Shown here: positions 1 through 13,100 of the stretch, one piece after another
Numbering within the stretch: position 1 is the first letter of the stretch
Layout of the letters: each line of letters begins with the position of its first letter
Source of the DNA: Alternaria dauci
Taxonomy: Eukaryota; Ascomycota; Dothideomycetes; Pleosporales; Pleosporaceae
DNA length: 64,000 nt
Assembly: GCF_042100115.1 (NCBI RefSeq)
Contig: NC_091273.1
Coordinates: 620,001 to 684,000 of the forward strand
Direction of reading: 5' to 3'
Notes under the pieces: generated by a model
Seen by the model: the letters and a program-made list of their open reading frames with translations, nothing else
What the model was told of the DNA's origin: nothing
Database searches by the model: none
Translations under genes and position numbers: made by a program

Positions 1-695
1 TTTTCCGCAGCAAAGTCCCAACACCCGGGAGAAGCAATGGGATCATGCTTTGCGAACGGGCAAGCAAGAGGTGCATTGGTCACCTTGGTTCCTTTCATCA
101 ATCGCTTTCGATGATGTTGGAGCGAGGTAACAACGTCTTCGCTACTGCCTTGTACGCAACGCTTCCTCTTCGTCCTTGTGACCGAGCATCCGGCGTTGTT
201 GGAGTTTCCTGTCTGCAGAATAAAAGAATTCATGCTGCGAACTTTCTCGTCATCCGCAAGCATATCGAGGTCAATCTTGACTTGTACTTCAGGTGGTGAG
301 GCAGGAGAGTTGTATTCGTTTCTTTGGATAGATCGCTGATTCTCAGAGTGTGCAAAGTCCGGCACCTCATCGCCTTGTTCCTTAATTGCTTGCTTCATCG
401 ACATGTGTGCAGACAGGGTGATATCCATGTTGGCTGAGGTTGGACGAAAGTTGCTGGATGTGCTCGTGTCGCGATGCAAAAAGTAAATGAGCGCTTGTGG
501 TGGTGTATAACTACAAACAAACGATGTCTTGTAACTTGCTGCTCCAGAAGGTGTAGGCTGAGAAGATATGCTATACACAGGGCGGTACCTAGGTATTTAT
601 ATGCGCTATCACTGAGGTCATCGCCCCCCTTCCAACGTTTCATCATGCGCCGCGATAGCGAACTTACCAATGAAGATTTCGATCAGGCACGATAT

Positions 696-712
696 TATCG
701 CAGGGTGCGATA
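696..712. promoter_or_regulatory. Inverted repeat, TATCGCA-3-TGCGATA
   Basis: Seven-base perfect arms flank a GGG spacer. It is the first of two clear palindromes of the same motif, about 530 bases before the ATG at 1235. A dimeric transcription factor site is an inference; no known factor is assigned. Confidence 0.4.
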
Positions 713-747
713 TTTGCAAACTCAAAGATGCCTGCGTATTCCGGAGA

Positions 748-766
748 ATATCGCAGCCTGCGATAT
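748..766. promoter_or_regulatory. Inverted repeat, ATATCGCAG-C-CTGCGATAT
   Basis: Nine-base perfect arms surround a single C, so the 19 bases are an almost complete palindrome. Its centre lies 53 bases from that of the repeat at 696-712, close to five helical turns. A weaker copy (ATCGC then GCGAT) is at 983-997. Confidence 0.45.
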
Positions 767-1108
767 ATGTGGGCTACTTGCCGCAACTTGCGATGCCATT
801 GCCAACAACAAGTTCGTGGAAGACAATTGCAGCTCAAGGTGAACCTCACAAGTCTATCGTAACTCGTGATAAACCCCATGCAATGTACAACTAACTACGA
901 CATCTCTCTCTCTCTCTCTTTCTCTGCCGATGAGAGGTTCCACCAAGCGATTATCATAACCTGGGATCTATCTCATACTCTCATCGCCACTTGCGATATT
1001 CGAGATAACAACTCATAGAAGAATGCGCAAGCCTAATATCAATAGTGCGAGTAAGATGATTAGAACCTGAGCCACGATCCATTTATAGCTCATTCTCCGA
1101 GCATCCTG

Positions 1109-1117
1109 TATATAAAG
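1109..1117 (+). promoter_or_regulatory. TATA-box-like sequence
   Basis: The sequence TATATAAAG lies about 118 bases upstream of the ATG at 1235 and is followed by a pyrimidine-rich stretch, a normal arrangement for a fungal core promoter. Confidence 0.45.
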
Positions 1118-1234
1118 CGTTGCTTCCCTTCTGCTCAGTTACAACAGCAGCTTCTTGTTTCTAGCCTCTCCATCCGTACATTACACCACGAAGCCCACCA
1201 GTATAGTTACCACACGGCTCAAACAGTCGCAGCT

Positions 1235-2365
1235 ATGTCTACCGCAGTTGCGACAGCCATTCAGTCAGACGATGGTTGGCCAAAAATCATCCTCGCCTCT
1301 CTTCTGAACCATTTGTCTTTTACCAGGGCTATAAAGACCCTCGAGCCCATCCTCGCACCTCTTCGGGATTCTCAAGGGTCGTTGGGATCAACACCTTCGC
1401 GTATCTGGAGCGTACGAGAATGGCGGGTTATCAAGATCATGTCGTTCGGCCTGAGCATTACTCTAACCGCTGCCCACCTCGCCTCAAGGGAAACAGAACC
1501 ATACTTCTTAATCGGAGGAAGTTTCATTTACCTTGCGATAAACCTTGTTTCCACCGGACTATCCCCGCGCACACCACAGGGAAAGTGGCAGTTCTTGTCA
1601 GTGAGGACGGCTGACATTCTCAAGGAGTTTCCACCATTCCAACACCTTCCCAGCTCCTACAAGGCCCCTATTAGCCTTTTTACAGCCGTTTTGATACTGC
1701 TGTAGATGCTCTATGTTGGACTTGAGCAAGCCTTGCCATGGTTCATTGTAAGTGAAATCAACGGCGAATAGCTGTTCGTCGACTAACAATGCCAGAGGTG
1801 GACATTGTCAACGCTACCGGTCGTGAAGAGTGCCGTACACGCCATCAAGAGGGATATCCCATCAAACACTGGTTCGGAGTGGGGGTCATCGATGACAAGT
1901 GCAGTCATTGGTGCTGGCGTCACACTGGCGTGTCACGTCCACAGGACATTGCTGGACCAAAACCAACGGAATGCAGACAATGCTATCAATGAGCAGCAAA
2001 GAGCAGAGTCGGAAAAGTTGACGGCTACTCTCAGTCGGCTTGCCTTACTTGCCGAAAGGATTCTTGGTCCGGTTACGGAGGCAGTCGAAGCACATCAGCT
2101 CATCGCCGCATTGGACCAACAGCTTGTCACACCTACATCCACACTGCCGCCATCTGCTACCAGCACGCTGCATCACCATAGCACTAACAGCCAAGCTTGC
2201 GATGTGTCTGGAGATAGCGGAATGGCCCTGGGATCTGGAGCAGACTGTATAGAGATCAATAAGCTTCCTGCCGCCAGTGCCCCATCAGATCGCCACGATA
2301 CCCCAGTACCCGATGCAGAGGGATCCATGACAGCTTTGCATACTGGAAGAAGGGAGACACTTTAA
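1235..2365 (+). CDS. Unrecognised membrane protein interrupted by an in-frame TAG
   Basis: I do not recognise the family. The first open frame codes 156 residues from the ATG at 1235, with hydrophobic stretches near residues 68-85 and 94-115, and ends at TAG (1703-1705) in the middle of a third hydrophobic segment. The same frame continues for 14 hydrophobic codons to a good donor (GTAAGT at 1748), a CTAAC branch site and a CAG acceptor ending at 1795. Exon 2 (1796-2365) then codes about 189 residues, rich in Ala, Gln and Glu at first and in Ser, Thr and Pro later. Read through, the product would be about 360 residues. The stop could be a CAG-to-TAG or TGG-to-TAG mutation, both C-to-T type changes. 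Alternatively 1235-1705 is a complete short gene and 1706-2365 a second one (203 residues). Confidence 0.5.
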
Positions 2366-2879
2366 CATTTCGACAGCAATCTTGCAGAACACGGAAGCAT
2401 TAAAACGCATGAATCTTCGGGAAGAGTGAACAATCTAGTCTGGATGGAACCAGCTCCGCGGATGAGATAGGCCACGATACTTTCGTTGGTCCCAGTGTGG
2501 TTTAGTAGGCTCTATCCCCTTTGACTTTGGTTTATGGAGTCGAAGGCATGTATGGTTTCTGTCCTACAGGTTGCTTGGCACACGAAGGTATCCATTTCAA
2601 CCTGGCCGGTCGTCGCCGGTCGTCGCACAGTTTTGTTTTCTAGTTGCTTTAGTTGTAGTGAGAAAATTAGATTGCAAGATCTGGCCTTACGGTGAACAAC
2701 GTGTACTTTTTTGTAATGGTCGAGAGAGCAACATAGGGAGGAGCCATTTGATATCAATTTGGAGCGACGTTTCGGATGTGGTGAGTATAGCCGAAACATT
2801 TGTATTGATGTATGTTGTAACATAGCCGACGACTCGGTCGTCGTCCAGTGTTCCATGCATGAAACGCACAAGTCCAGAT
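2366..2879. other. Intergenic, convergent 3' ends
   Basis: This lies between the end of the plus-strand gene and the end of the minus-strand MFS gene. No coding signal is seen; it probably holds both 3' untranslated regions. Confidence 0.5.
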
Positions 2880-4867
2880 CTACGCGCCTCCCCAACTAGA
2901 ACCACCACCGATACCCGTGCTGCCTAGGTTGGAGCTATAGCGTCTGAAACCCTTGCCCATGCCGATTGGTATCGAAGACGTCCTTCTGACAATCTTCCGC
3001 CGTCTACTCTGCGAACCGCTTCTCGTCGGCTCCAACGCATTGATCGACTGTCCCTGTCCTGCCAAAAACGACGCGTCATCTTCATCGTCAGATGCCATGG
3101 CAACGCTCGACCGCGTCGTCGTAAGGCTCAGTATGTTTGGTGGTTCTCCGAAATCGCCAAACTCTGATTCGGATAACGCAGCATCATCATGCCACGCTGC
3201 TGTGGGTACCCTTCTGACGTTCTCAATTTCCTCCTCCGTCTCGATGATATTTTCTTCGTCGTCAATCTCCGGGTCGTCTCCGAACCCTTTACCCTCCACT
3301 AGCCAGAACGTTGGTATGCAGGCAGCGAACGCAAAGGCAGACATAGTCCAGAACGGCACAATGATATAGCCACGCTTGACACCCCAAGTGAACAAGCCAC
3401 CTCCCAAAGCAGGTCCAGCTGCTCTGCCAAAAGCACTGAAACTCGTCGCCAGACCGTTGATGGTCCCTAGGACACGCATACTGGGCGCACTGTTCGTGAG
3501 CATGATAGTAATGGTAGGGAAAGCAAATGTACCCCCCACTCCTCTGACCATCAAGAGCAGCACCATGACGACTTCCCTGGTGGTTGGATCCGGAATAAGC
3601 GATAGGAATGGCGTGATGAAGAAGACGAATGGGAAGATCAGAAACGCTATTCGAAGGCAGCGGACAACACCGAGATAGCGCGCGATAGGTGGGAAAAGTA
3701 AGAATTGACACATGGTAGACGAAATGGCAAACACGGTGAAAATGATGCCGATGCGTCGAGACTCGATACCAAAGCCGCCTGCAAACTTCAGAGGTAAAGA
3801 TACAGTTGGATCGTCTGCAAGTTGTACTGGATGGTGCATGAATACTGGGAGCAGCTATGGTTGGTCAGCCACAGTAACTTCAGCTACTAGAAATCGCGTA
3901 CCTGATCATATGCTTGTGTGTAAATGGCGAGCAACGTGTACACGACAAGATTTAGCGATGTCTGAAATGTCATCACATCCCGGTACCTTGGTGCCTTTTC
4001 CTTCACTACTTCATGGGCAGCCTTATGCTGTGATGTCGCTTCACTGTCGAATACTTTCTGTCGACCAAGCAATGGCTCGCGTTCCGAATTTCCGTTCTGC
4101 TTTTCGGTCGGCAGGTGTAGTATCTTGCGAATGAATGCTATTAATCTAGCACCAGTTCTCAAGCCCAGGTCCGGTGCGTTCTTCTTGCTTTCCAAAGTTT
4201 CTTGAAGGAATAGCCATCCTGTCACGATACCAATGGTGAAGAATGCAGCGGCTACAAGGTTTGGCAAACAATATGGAAATCTTTCCAGCAAAGCCGTGCC
4301 TCTGGGTTGCCGAGGATCGACACCCAACGGATTGGCTAGGGCACCACCAAGAGTAGGTCCAAACGTCGCACCCACTGTCCAGACCAAGGGCATGACACTG
4401 AACGCTCGCGGCTGGAGCTCTTTCCAAGGGCACAGTTCCGCGACTGTAGTTCTAAGAATGCCTACATTGCCGTTTGACAATCCTCCCAAGGCGCGCGCAG
4501 CCAAAGCCATGGGCAAGTTGAGCGAGAAGCCCCATAGCAGCATGGTCCACATGGTGTTGAATAGTCCAAACAAGATGATTGGTTTTCTCCCATAGCGATC
4601 GGACGCGGCGCCCCAGACGAGGCCGGTGAAGCCTTGACAGAGCGAGAATGCCGAAGACGAGATGCCAGCCCAGCGCGCAATATCATTTTGAGGAATGCCA
4701 AATGATTCCATAAGCTCGGGCACGTAGGGGAAAACGGAAGTGAGGGCGATGGGCTCGGCAAAGCGGCATATTGCTGTCGTGAAGTTAGCAAGCTTGCAGA
4801 GGAGGACGCGTCGCGTGTACGTACATAGAATCACCAGTTGTCTAACTGGTAGCCGGTGTTCTGTCAT
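2880..4867 (-). CDS. MFS transporter, ZIFL/TetA-like
   Basis: Predicted major facilitator superfamily carrier of 629 residues in the plasma or vacuolar membrane. Exons are 4867-4825, 4773-3902 and 3854-2880; both introns (51 and 47 nt) have good donors, and joining them restores the family sequence CRFAEPIALTSVFPY in TM1. The loop 2-3 signature G-x3-D-R-x-G-R-K-P is present as GAASDRYGRKP, followed by RALGG and a proline/glycine-rich TM5 (VGATFGPTLGG). About twelve hydrophobic segments are seen, with a charged central loop and an acidic, Ser-rich cytosolic C-terminal tail of about 120 residues. The family resembles the fungal YCR023C-like and plant zinc-induced facilitator-like carriers. The substrate cannot be read from sequence; small organic ions or drugs are possible. 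Confidence 0.9.
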
Positions 4868-6049
4868 GGCGGCGGTGGTTGCGGAGGATGCATGCTAGTC
4901 AAAGCCGCAGAGTGAAGAGAAGAAGAGCAGGAACAGTCATGAATGCTCACGTTTGCTCGCATGCTGAGTCCGCCAGGAAGGGCGCACCCCGCAATCACGG
5001 CTAGCCGCTCGTGGTCATGCGCTATTTGCGGTGAGCACGAGTCGGTTATCTCCGTGTCCGTGTTGCGCTGATATCTATTCCGAATTCCGAATGACGCGAT
5101 TGCACGCGCGATGAGGTTTGTGGTTATGTGAAGGCGTTGAGGGTGATGATGATGATGGTGATGATGATAGAAGAACGCCGACGCCACGGTCGTCGTCATC
5201 AGCTTGAAGCTTGGGCGGAGAAGAAGCCGCCAACGAACAGCTCCAGGGTCCGCGATCCTCACACGAACCACCAACATCATCACGAAGCACTTTGTCGCAA
5301 CGACTACATGTCAAAGTTGGTACCCATTCGGAATTCCTCTCCAGCAGTCTACAGCTGGCAGGACACAAGGTCGTGCAAGTGGCAGGTTGAGTTTTCACGA
5401 CGCCCAAGCCGCGGGAATAACTGGAATGCCTCCGATCAATCGGCCGTCCCGTGTTAACACACTGATAAAGCTCGTGTTACTATCGTTTTGCTGAGGTAAC
5501 TAAAAACTCAAACGTTTTTCATCTACTCCGCGATTCGCACTTGCTTCACACGAGATTTTATAACCACGTCCAACGACTGTTGTTTGTTGGCTGACATTAA
5601 CATGTGCATCGATGTACATCATTCGCACTTCGACTCTCTGCGCATATACTGCCAGCAATCCGGCTTCCATTCTGGCCTATGTGGTACAAAGCGAAAGCAT
5701 TCCCATTACATATTCGCTGCGCTCCTGGCAGCAACCTGACAGTGGCCGTCATACGTGACCACAAGATACCGAGAACGTTCATTCACAATGTTTCCTTTGT
5801 GTACCGTCTAGAAAAGCCGAAATCCAGGAAAAGGCCACCATCCATGTCACAAAGCTCTAGAACAAGATTGTGGCTTTGTCACTTCTTCACAATGGCATCT
5901 AAGATGCTGTATGCCCAACTAGGCGATCACAATGTGCTTGCAGATCAAAGGCGGTATGGACAATGGCAATCGTCGCATGGTTATATACTCTCCGCGCGAC
6001 AGGTTCTATTTCAGCAGTCAAGACAACAATTTTGAACAGCATCTCAGTC
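4868..6049. other. Intergenic, divergent promoters
   Basis: Shared upstream region of the minus-strand MFS gene and the plus-strand gene at 6050. A GAT/TGA trinucleotide repeat lies at about 5144-5168. Overlapping open frames here are short and mutually inconsistent. Confidence 0.5.
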
Positions 6050-7192
6050 ATGGAGAATCAAGCCGCCACCGAGACCACATCAGTGTCAACTAGCCAGCAG
6101 AACCAGCCCAGCCCAATGAGCCTACCAGGACACAAGCAGCTTCATCAAGCAACGGGCCCCATCGCCATCGACTTGAAGCTCTTCAAAGAAAAGCTAGATG
6201 TGGACTGCCGTTTTGAAGTATACAAGCAGGCATTCCCCGAGATAGACCGAGCCAACCTACCTAAGCCGCCGCTCAGATTAATCCACAGGCAAAGGACGCA
6301 TCTCCTATTTACTGAACCATGCGAAAAGATCGAGGGACTTCACCCACCTAGCATCTTGCCACCTCCTTGTGACCTAGACAAGCCGAGGCGTGATGATGAT
6401 TACCAATCGGATGAGATGCTATATGAAGTATCCAATGAGGATGGGCCATACTATAAGAAGATACCCTACGAGAGGTTGTCCGATAAAGCTTGGTCGGCCT
6501 GGTTTTCCTGGAACTGCTTTCCATGCGAGAGCCGTAGTGAAAATCGAATCTACAGGATGCTTACATCAAACTTTTGCAAAGACAAGGACATACGGAAAGA
6601 GCTACTGCAATACTACTTCCGGTTCGTGCAATTTGAATGGTCTCTGGGTAGTGGGCGACAACAGTGGTGTGAGCGAGGCCCCATGGAGTGCGCTACATTG
6701 CCGAGGTTTTTCGAGGCATTCCAGCCATCGGGCTTGACTGGGCAGCTGAAGCACCTTACCCTCGATTTTCCGTGGAGTTATACGTATTCCGGGATGACAC
6801 GTGGAAACTCAGGTTGGGATTGTGTCAGATTAACATTCGACAAGGACGAGGCGTTCCGGGAGGATGCTTTGATTATGGGTAGATTGTTCGGTGTTCTTCA
6901 CAAGTATAAGATCAAAGCAGAGTTGAATTTTCCCTGGACATGGGAGTTTCGACGACCTTATATACAGCGTATAGAGGAGTTGTGTAGAACACACTTGCGG
7001 CGTGATGGACCGGAGTTTTGGAAAGAGTATGGTGCCCAAACCGAAAGCATCTTCTGCGACGATGTTGAGTTACGTCGGCTTGCGGATGAGTTCGTGGAGA
7101 ACGAGAAAATCCATACAGAAGGAGGAGCTCTCTGCAAGAATTTTTCGGACCACCGCTCGGACATTATCTATGATATCGATTTCAGCCAGTAG
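6050..7192 (+). CDS. Conserved-looking protein of unknown function
   Basis: Single-exon gene of 380 residues. I do not recognise the family. An in-frame ATG at 5963 would add 29 residues, but the ATG at 6050 begins a typical Gln/Ser/Thr-rich N-terminus and is preferred. Residues about 30-90 contain many charged and aromatic positions, and the rest looks like a folded globular protein rich in Trp, Arg and Phe, with a CFPCESRSE stretch and acidic runs. No signal peptide or membrane segment is seen. Codon pattern and the lack of stops over 1.1 kb support a real gene. Confidence 0.75.
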   Translation: MENQAATETTSVSTSQQNQPSPMSLPGHKQLHQATGPIAIDLKLFKEKLDVDCRFEVYKQAFPEIDRANLPKPPLRLIHRQRTHLLFTEPCEKIEGLHPPSILPPPCDLDKPRRDDDYQSDEMLYEVSNEDGPYYKKIPYERLSDKAWSAWFSWNCFPCESRSENRIYRMLTSNFCKDKDIRKELLQYYFRFVQFEWSLGSGRQQWCERGPMECATLPRFFEAFQPSGLTGQLKHLTLDFPWSYTYSGMTRGNSGWDCVRLTFDKDEAFREDALIMGRLFGVLHKYKIKAELNFPWTWEFRRPYIQRIEELCRTHLRRDGPEFWKEYGAQTESIFCDDVELRRLADEFVENEKIHTEGGALCKNFSDHRSDIIYDIDFSQ

Positions 7193-10100
7193 ACATGCGC
7201 TCCGCGTATGAGTATCACAGCGCGGTTTAGGCGGCTGGAGTTTGCATATTTTTTGGGAGTTTAGCGCAGTAGCCTATGGGTTAGTTGTGGTCTCGAAATC
7301 TCTATATTCGAATGCATCTTGAAGTTGAATGGCGGTCTAGTTCACCAATAGCCTTGAAGCGACTTGCCATCTAGCCCTTCGAGTTTGCGAACAGTCCGTC
7401 AGGTGAATTTTGTCATAGTATTATCCAAACATCGTCTAATGCACAATCACGTACGAGATTGTATAGAACTTGATAGCAGTTGCGAAGCGACGAATTTAGA
7501 ATTGACACCGGCATAATCGACAAAGCATCATCCGCTCGATCCAGTTCGCAGACAATTTCACTGAAGCGACACGATCCAGGGATAGTTCTCATGAACACCA
7601 ACGTTACTATATTTACTCTTTCGAATACATGGTCGGATTTGGAAGCCGAAGCGGATGCAAGTGCTACGACTACTACGTCCATTGCAGCCCAAATGCGATT
7701 CAATCACGGTGCCAAGGATGAAAGGTTCACGGCTTTCTATCGTAGTTGGTCGTAGTAGGTATGGATAAGATCTCCCACATAGGAAACGCTCCAGCAGACT
7801 ATTGAAACTAAATTTAAAGCAATAGATGTGTGAACGCGGGCTGTTCGGTGTATTCAGTCGGCTCTTTCGCGGCGACAAAGTATTGGAACGATATCTAAAT
7901 GAATCTATTCCTCGGCGAGGCCGACGTGCCGAGAACGCTTGCGTGGGGATATGTCGATATGGATAACGGCATGGAAGAGCATGCACATACACCAAGTGCT
8001 TTGTAATAACTGCATCGAGGTGAAGTATACTAATCAAGCAATGAGATGGTTGTTTGGTTGTTTAGATAGGTTATGAACAGTGGCAATGATAAGCATACAG
8101 TTGCGCCGAGAGCCAAATGGAGGTGTAGATTATGATGATATCATCGAGACTTGTCATTACAATAATGAGGAAGTGTGGCTGGGAAGGACCAGCGTTACGT
8201 CATGTGAAGCACGGACATTGCCCGGCGATCAGTCGGGAACAAAGAACATCACGTTCCAAGATCGTCTCGAGGCTGTCTTGCACTTCGCACAACACAAACG
8301 GCAAGCATCTTGCCGCTATATTGAGCGCTTCAAAATGGGGCGCGAAAGCGCACAAGAGAAGGCTAGGCGATGATGCTGCTCGCTTGGAAGTATCCGCCAG
8401 CGGTACTGATTCTGAAACGCGCCGTCGTCTGGCCTGATGTCTCAGGCATCGAGGCTGCCCCTTGATATCACACTGCGAAAACTGAACACTGAGCAAGAAT
8501 GTCTTGTGTACGCTCTGCTAAGTAACACCGTCTACCTAAGCTAAAGCGTACGATGTTTGCGCTCTGCTTCGACAGAGCATGGCGTGCGCCTCGAGCGAGA
8601 AGACATCACCCTTTTGAAGTGTTTACCTGCATTACTGGAACAGGATACATGACCTACTAACAGCGATTATTTCAGAATCTACTCGCCTACCGGCCTCGAC
8701 GACCAAACGTACGTGAACACCATGGGTATGCCACCCGAGGGGCGGATCACAGTGGAGCCGTTGGAGCCAGTCTAGCGACCATCAGCCGGATGAATGACAT
8801 TGGGCGACAGCTGCGCGAGCAAAGTTGAGAAAGAGCACCTGCCACCATGTCCGCTCCTGAGATAGGCAACACCCTAGGAGATGGGACACCTCTGCTGCCG
8901 TGACTGGATGCAAAGCAGACCGATTGCACTAGTAACAAGACACAATCCTGTGCCACTCGCCTCGGAGAGATTCATCGCAAGCCCATCATCGTTCGGAATC
9001 TGGCACTGGAGGCGAGCGTTGCCTATATCACGCATCGTTAAGTCTCTCGGCCAACAGCGCTTGCACGGTGATATCCACCTATCAATAACGGTCGTCTTAT
9101 TGCGCAGCGAGTGGTATATGACAGCGCATCAGCAGTGTGCTATCGTCAGCGATGAGGAGCTATCGACCAGGCTTGGACTGGAGGGCGAGCGTGTTGGGTC
9201 GCTCGCTACCAGATCAGGTCTGCAACATGCTTCCGGTGAGTGGTGTCTCGGTCGTCCCGAACGCGTATTTGCTCATAGTGGGCTCTCACTGCTGTTAGGA
9301 AGTCCTTGAGATGCGAGTGACGCCGAGCGAGCATCTTCGCCGTTGGCTGCTTGCGCAGCACCTCGTCACTGTGGGTGGATACCCTCCAACAACTTCGCGT
9401 CATTATTGCAACGCCGCTGCCGGCTGACATGCAAAGCTGGCCATACTAATGCCAGTAGTCACGGGCTTGTCCAGCATGACTACACGACCTTGACCACCGG
9501 AGCCGGTCTCCTTCGGTCGACGGCGTAGTCATGGGATGTCCCTGACTGGCAAGACATCTCACCCGCAACAAGATTGCAATTGGCTGTCAGCACTGGATTC
9601 TGCATCTTGAAAATGTCAAAGTCAGGACGAAAGACCAGGTAGCCCCTTTCGCAAGAGCAGCGACTGCGGTAATGGTGAGGCGCCCACTCAGTTTCCCCCT
9701 TTGCCAGTACTCGTTGTCCTTCTCTAGGGAGCCATGGGGTCTTTGTCAAGAAACTTCCAAGCGAGACTATTACGACCTGGCTTGACTGACTTTTAGTTCC
9801 CCGGTATCTGTACCCGTCGGATTGTAACCCTCTGTTGTCACCAAGTGTCACAGGGGCTGCCAAACGACATTGCGGATTCCAGGAATGCACTGGACGAAGA
9901 CCGCAAAAAGACTTACTGCAAGCGAAGCAGAATTATTGTATTGATTGGTCGAGGCGTCCTACTTCTTGCCTTGAGTTGCGGAAGCCACTGTCATGGTGCA
10001 TACGCGAGCAATCGCGAAGGCGAACGGTAATGGCTGACTGACGTTATCAACACTATCACACAGATCCAAGTACCAAAAGTACTATGAAATGGAATTGTTG

Positions 10101-13100
10101 AGCATCTACAAAGTTGACTTCACACGATCATTCCAAGAGAACCTTTCGGTCATGAAAACTCATATCATGTGACTGAACCTTCACTGATACCCGACGGAGG
10201 TTTGACAGTACCTCAGCTCGCTTGCATGCATGCAGGCCATGAAAAGACCTGTCCACAAAGACCTGAGAAGACTTGCCAAGTATTTACGCAAAGACCAAGC
10301 CCTGCCGTTGTGGGAAACGGAGCTATATCAGCTCCGCATATAGCCTATGTACCTCGCCTCACGCACGACCCGAAAACAAGCAACTTTCGGCGACACTATT
10401 GGCTACGACTCCACTTTCTATTTTTCACATCCCTCCAATAGTATATTCGCGGGCCGTTGGCGGCGGAGCTGGCACGCATGCGCTACGTTGTGGTCAATAA
10501 CTTTATTGACGCATTCAGAAGCACTGGACATGAATGGACCAACAAAACTATACGCGACCGATAGCAAGCAAGAAGAGCCGTGGCTGGAACAATAACGATG
10601 GTTGACCATTTACCAGGCTCCTGGATTCTTGCCTCTTGCTTCTGACAGTGCGCAAAAGATGCGGGATGCGGCGACGGCAAGCGGTTGACGGTTCAGCGCC
10701 CACCGGAGTATTATTCGCACCCGCGTTCGATACAACCCTTCACCGATTGACAGGGAACGGCGCACATGCAGGTGTTCACAGCGCCAGTGCAGCATCGCGC
10801 AGCAAGGCACCGAGCTAGCACGTCCTTGCTGTTAATCGCCGCAGTGGTGCAATGCAAATATTGTCTGTCAAGGTGACCGGTCAGGCTTCATCAGTGTGGG
10901 TCAACTTCAGGGATCAAGAGAAACCTGAAGTATGAGTTGGCTGATGTTCCAGGTTCCACAAGAAGCGTACTATAGTTGACACTCATGATCCTCGGGAGGA
11001 TTGACGTGGTCTATTTGCGCGCGACAACGTTGCCGTTGAGCAAAGCACCCCGCGTCAGCCAGTACGCCTCGAGCGCCAATGCCCTCGCAAGATCTGTTGA
11101 GACGCCTCTCTGCACGATGAGCTTGTCTAGCACATTCAGCTTCCATCCAGATCGATGGCCGCGGATAAGCGAAACGATGCTAGGCTAGGTCTTCACTCCA
11201 AGACCTAGCTCACCTACCTGCCATGCCTCTGCAGTTCTCCCCACAACCCGATAGAGCCTACATCCGCGATGCATCTGTAAGCGAAGTCCCTTCAGCAGCA
11301 CCGTTTCTTGCCGATCGTGAGTATACTATCTCCACTCTTCGCCTCGCTATTGTATCCGTGTCCATCAGCAAACGGTAAACATAGCAATCGCCACCTCAAC
11401 ATTGGAATATGAAACCGTTTGCCACTGCCACATGGCAGACGAGGATGCCACTACCAGGAGGAGGGCCTAATGTGAGGCTTCCCAATATCCATCGCAGCGG
11501 CTTGCCGATCCTTGATGCTTCTCTTCCGTTTTCGCCATCGGCATATTCCGTCGTCCCAGTTGGTGCGCATTGCCTCTATTCGTTGGTGAGATCAACGCCC
11601 CCCTGGCTCCCGAGAGAAAGCGGAGCACACGTAAGTAGATGATCGCTATTCCTTCCGCGCAGCGATGAGCAGAAAGGGAGAACCCATGGGGGAACGGCGG
11701 CAAGGAACTGCACAGTCAGGGTGCATGGATGGCTCTTGACGAGCAGCATGTGTGCGGTTATTCCGTGGAAGTGGTCATATCGAAAGCTTCTTCATCATCA
11801 TCAGCCCATACGTACGTATGTCTTTGGTAGAGATCGTCCTGCTAAGAGTCAGGAAAACTTGACTTTTGCCCCGACTCACCCTATTCCAGCATATGCCTGC
11901 CGCGGCATGCTCGTTATGTGCGCGCGGACACACCCTAGCTGGTTGTTAAGACCATGGGTGGTTATGGCACGGCCAGTAACCGACGAGCTGAGTGCAGAAA
12001 GAGGCAACTTTAAAACAGGGTTCACCGGATCGTGACTGCACAAACCGTCACGACTGGCTCGGGTTTTGGACGAGTCGGATGCAAGCCAGCGCATATTCCT
12101 GGATTCCCAACATGGGAAGACTTTTCACGTCCGTCTCGTGTACTGCTAGGCAGTAGTAATCAAGTTGGGCGCAAAAAGTGTGGGTATCGAAGCTTTGCCC
12201 CTTCATTGATACCCACTCTGAACGATGCCCAGGTCGCATCGCGTCCGTTGTACAGAGCAACAGTTACGCCTTCTTGGCCATCCGCACCTGCATCCGCTCT
12301 GCATAGCTTACTTGGCCGTGGGCGCCATTTGGCGCAACAGTAGCAAGGTGCGTGCGGGAACAATCTACATATAAGCCAACCCGGATCTTAAGACAAGGTC
12401 TACCCCTTCCCGCATACATCACGGTCAGCACGCGCTTTGTTAATATCGAAAGTATGATCAGTTGGCGAGGACATATGTGTATCTTGATAATTGGTGATAA
12501 TGCCGTGGTGTCATTAGTTCGAGAAGGCTGGGGAGCGTGGGGAAGAATGGAAGAATTGGGGAAGCGACGAACGCATGGAAATCGTGTGTTCGGCTGTGTA
12601 AGATGGGCGGTGCAGCGTTCGGCGCGCGTGAGTAGTGATGGAATGCTTGCTTAGACTGTCGTCCATGCTTGAGAGTAGAGAAGTGCCAGTGCTGTGACTG
12701 GACATGCTAATGCTTCCGGATCTGTTACTGTAGCTCTGAAATCATGTCTGCGCAGAGTATCAATACCACGGTGGCATGAAGTTTTGTCTTGAGCATGATG
12801 TTGTACTCGCCGGCCACGACTCCGATGACACCACCGTCGCCTGCAAAGCATCATGCCTTTAAGCAGTCATTTTGTGATAATCTTGAACGTGTGGCATCAC
12901 GTCCACTATTCTTCCCTCATACCCGCGGCTATGTGCGTCTCAGATAAAAGTTCGAGATCTGAAACCCGGTGTTGATGAGACAACACCCCACAAAGGCCAC
13001 ATACTCCGCATTGACACATGTTCATGAACATGATGCGCATAATAGCATTCCAAATTATGATAATAGGTGTGGGTTATGATTTACATAATTTCAAGATGCG

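Larger units (their letters stand above)
1..1234. other. 5' intergenic region without a gene
   Basis: No convincing coding region is seen. The stretch holds a pyrimidine tract (CT repeats) at about 903-925, repeated TGCGATA-type motifs between about 690 and 1000, and a TATA-like sequence at 1109-1117. The latter elements probably belong to the promoter of the gene starting at 1235. Confidence 0.6.

Noticed and set aside
5144..5168. GAT/TGA trinucleotide repeat as coding repeat
   Set aside because: Frames through it give poly-His or poly-Met/Asp runs on opposite strands without flanking coding signal; treated as a microsatellite.
8750..9050. Possible protein relic
   Set aside because: One frame reads as protein-like (SLATISRMNDIGRQLRE), but several stops and no recognisable family prevent a call; mentioned only as part of the gene-poor region.
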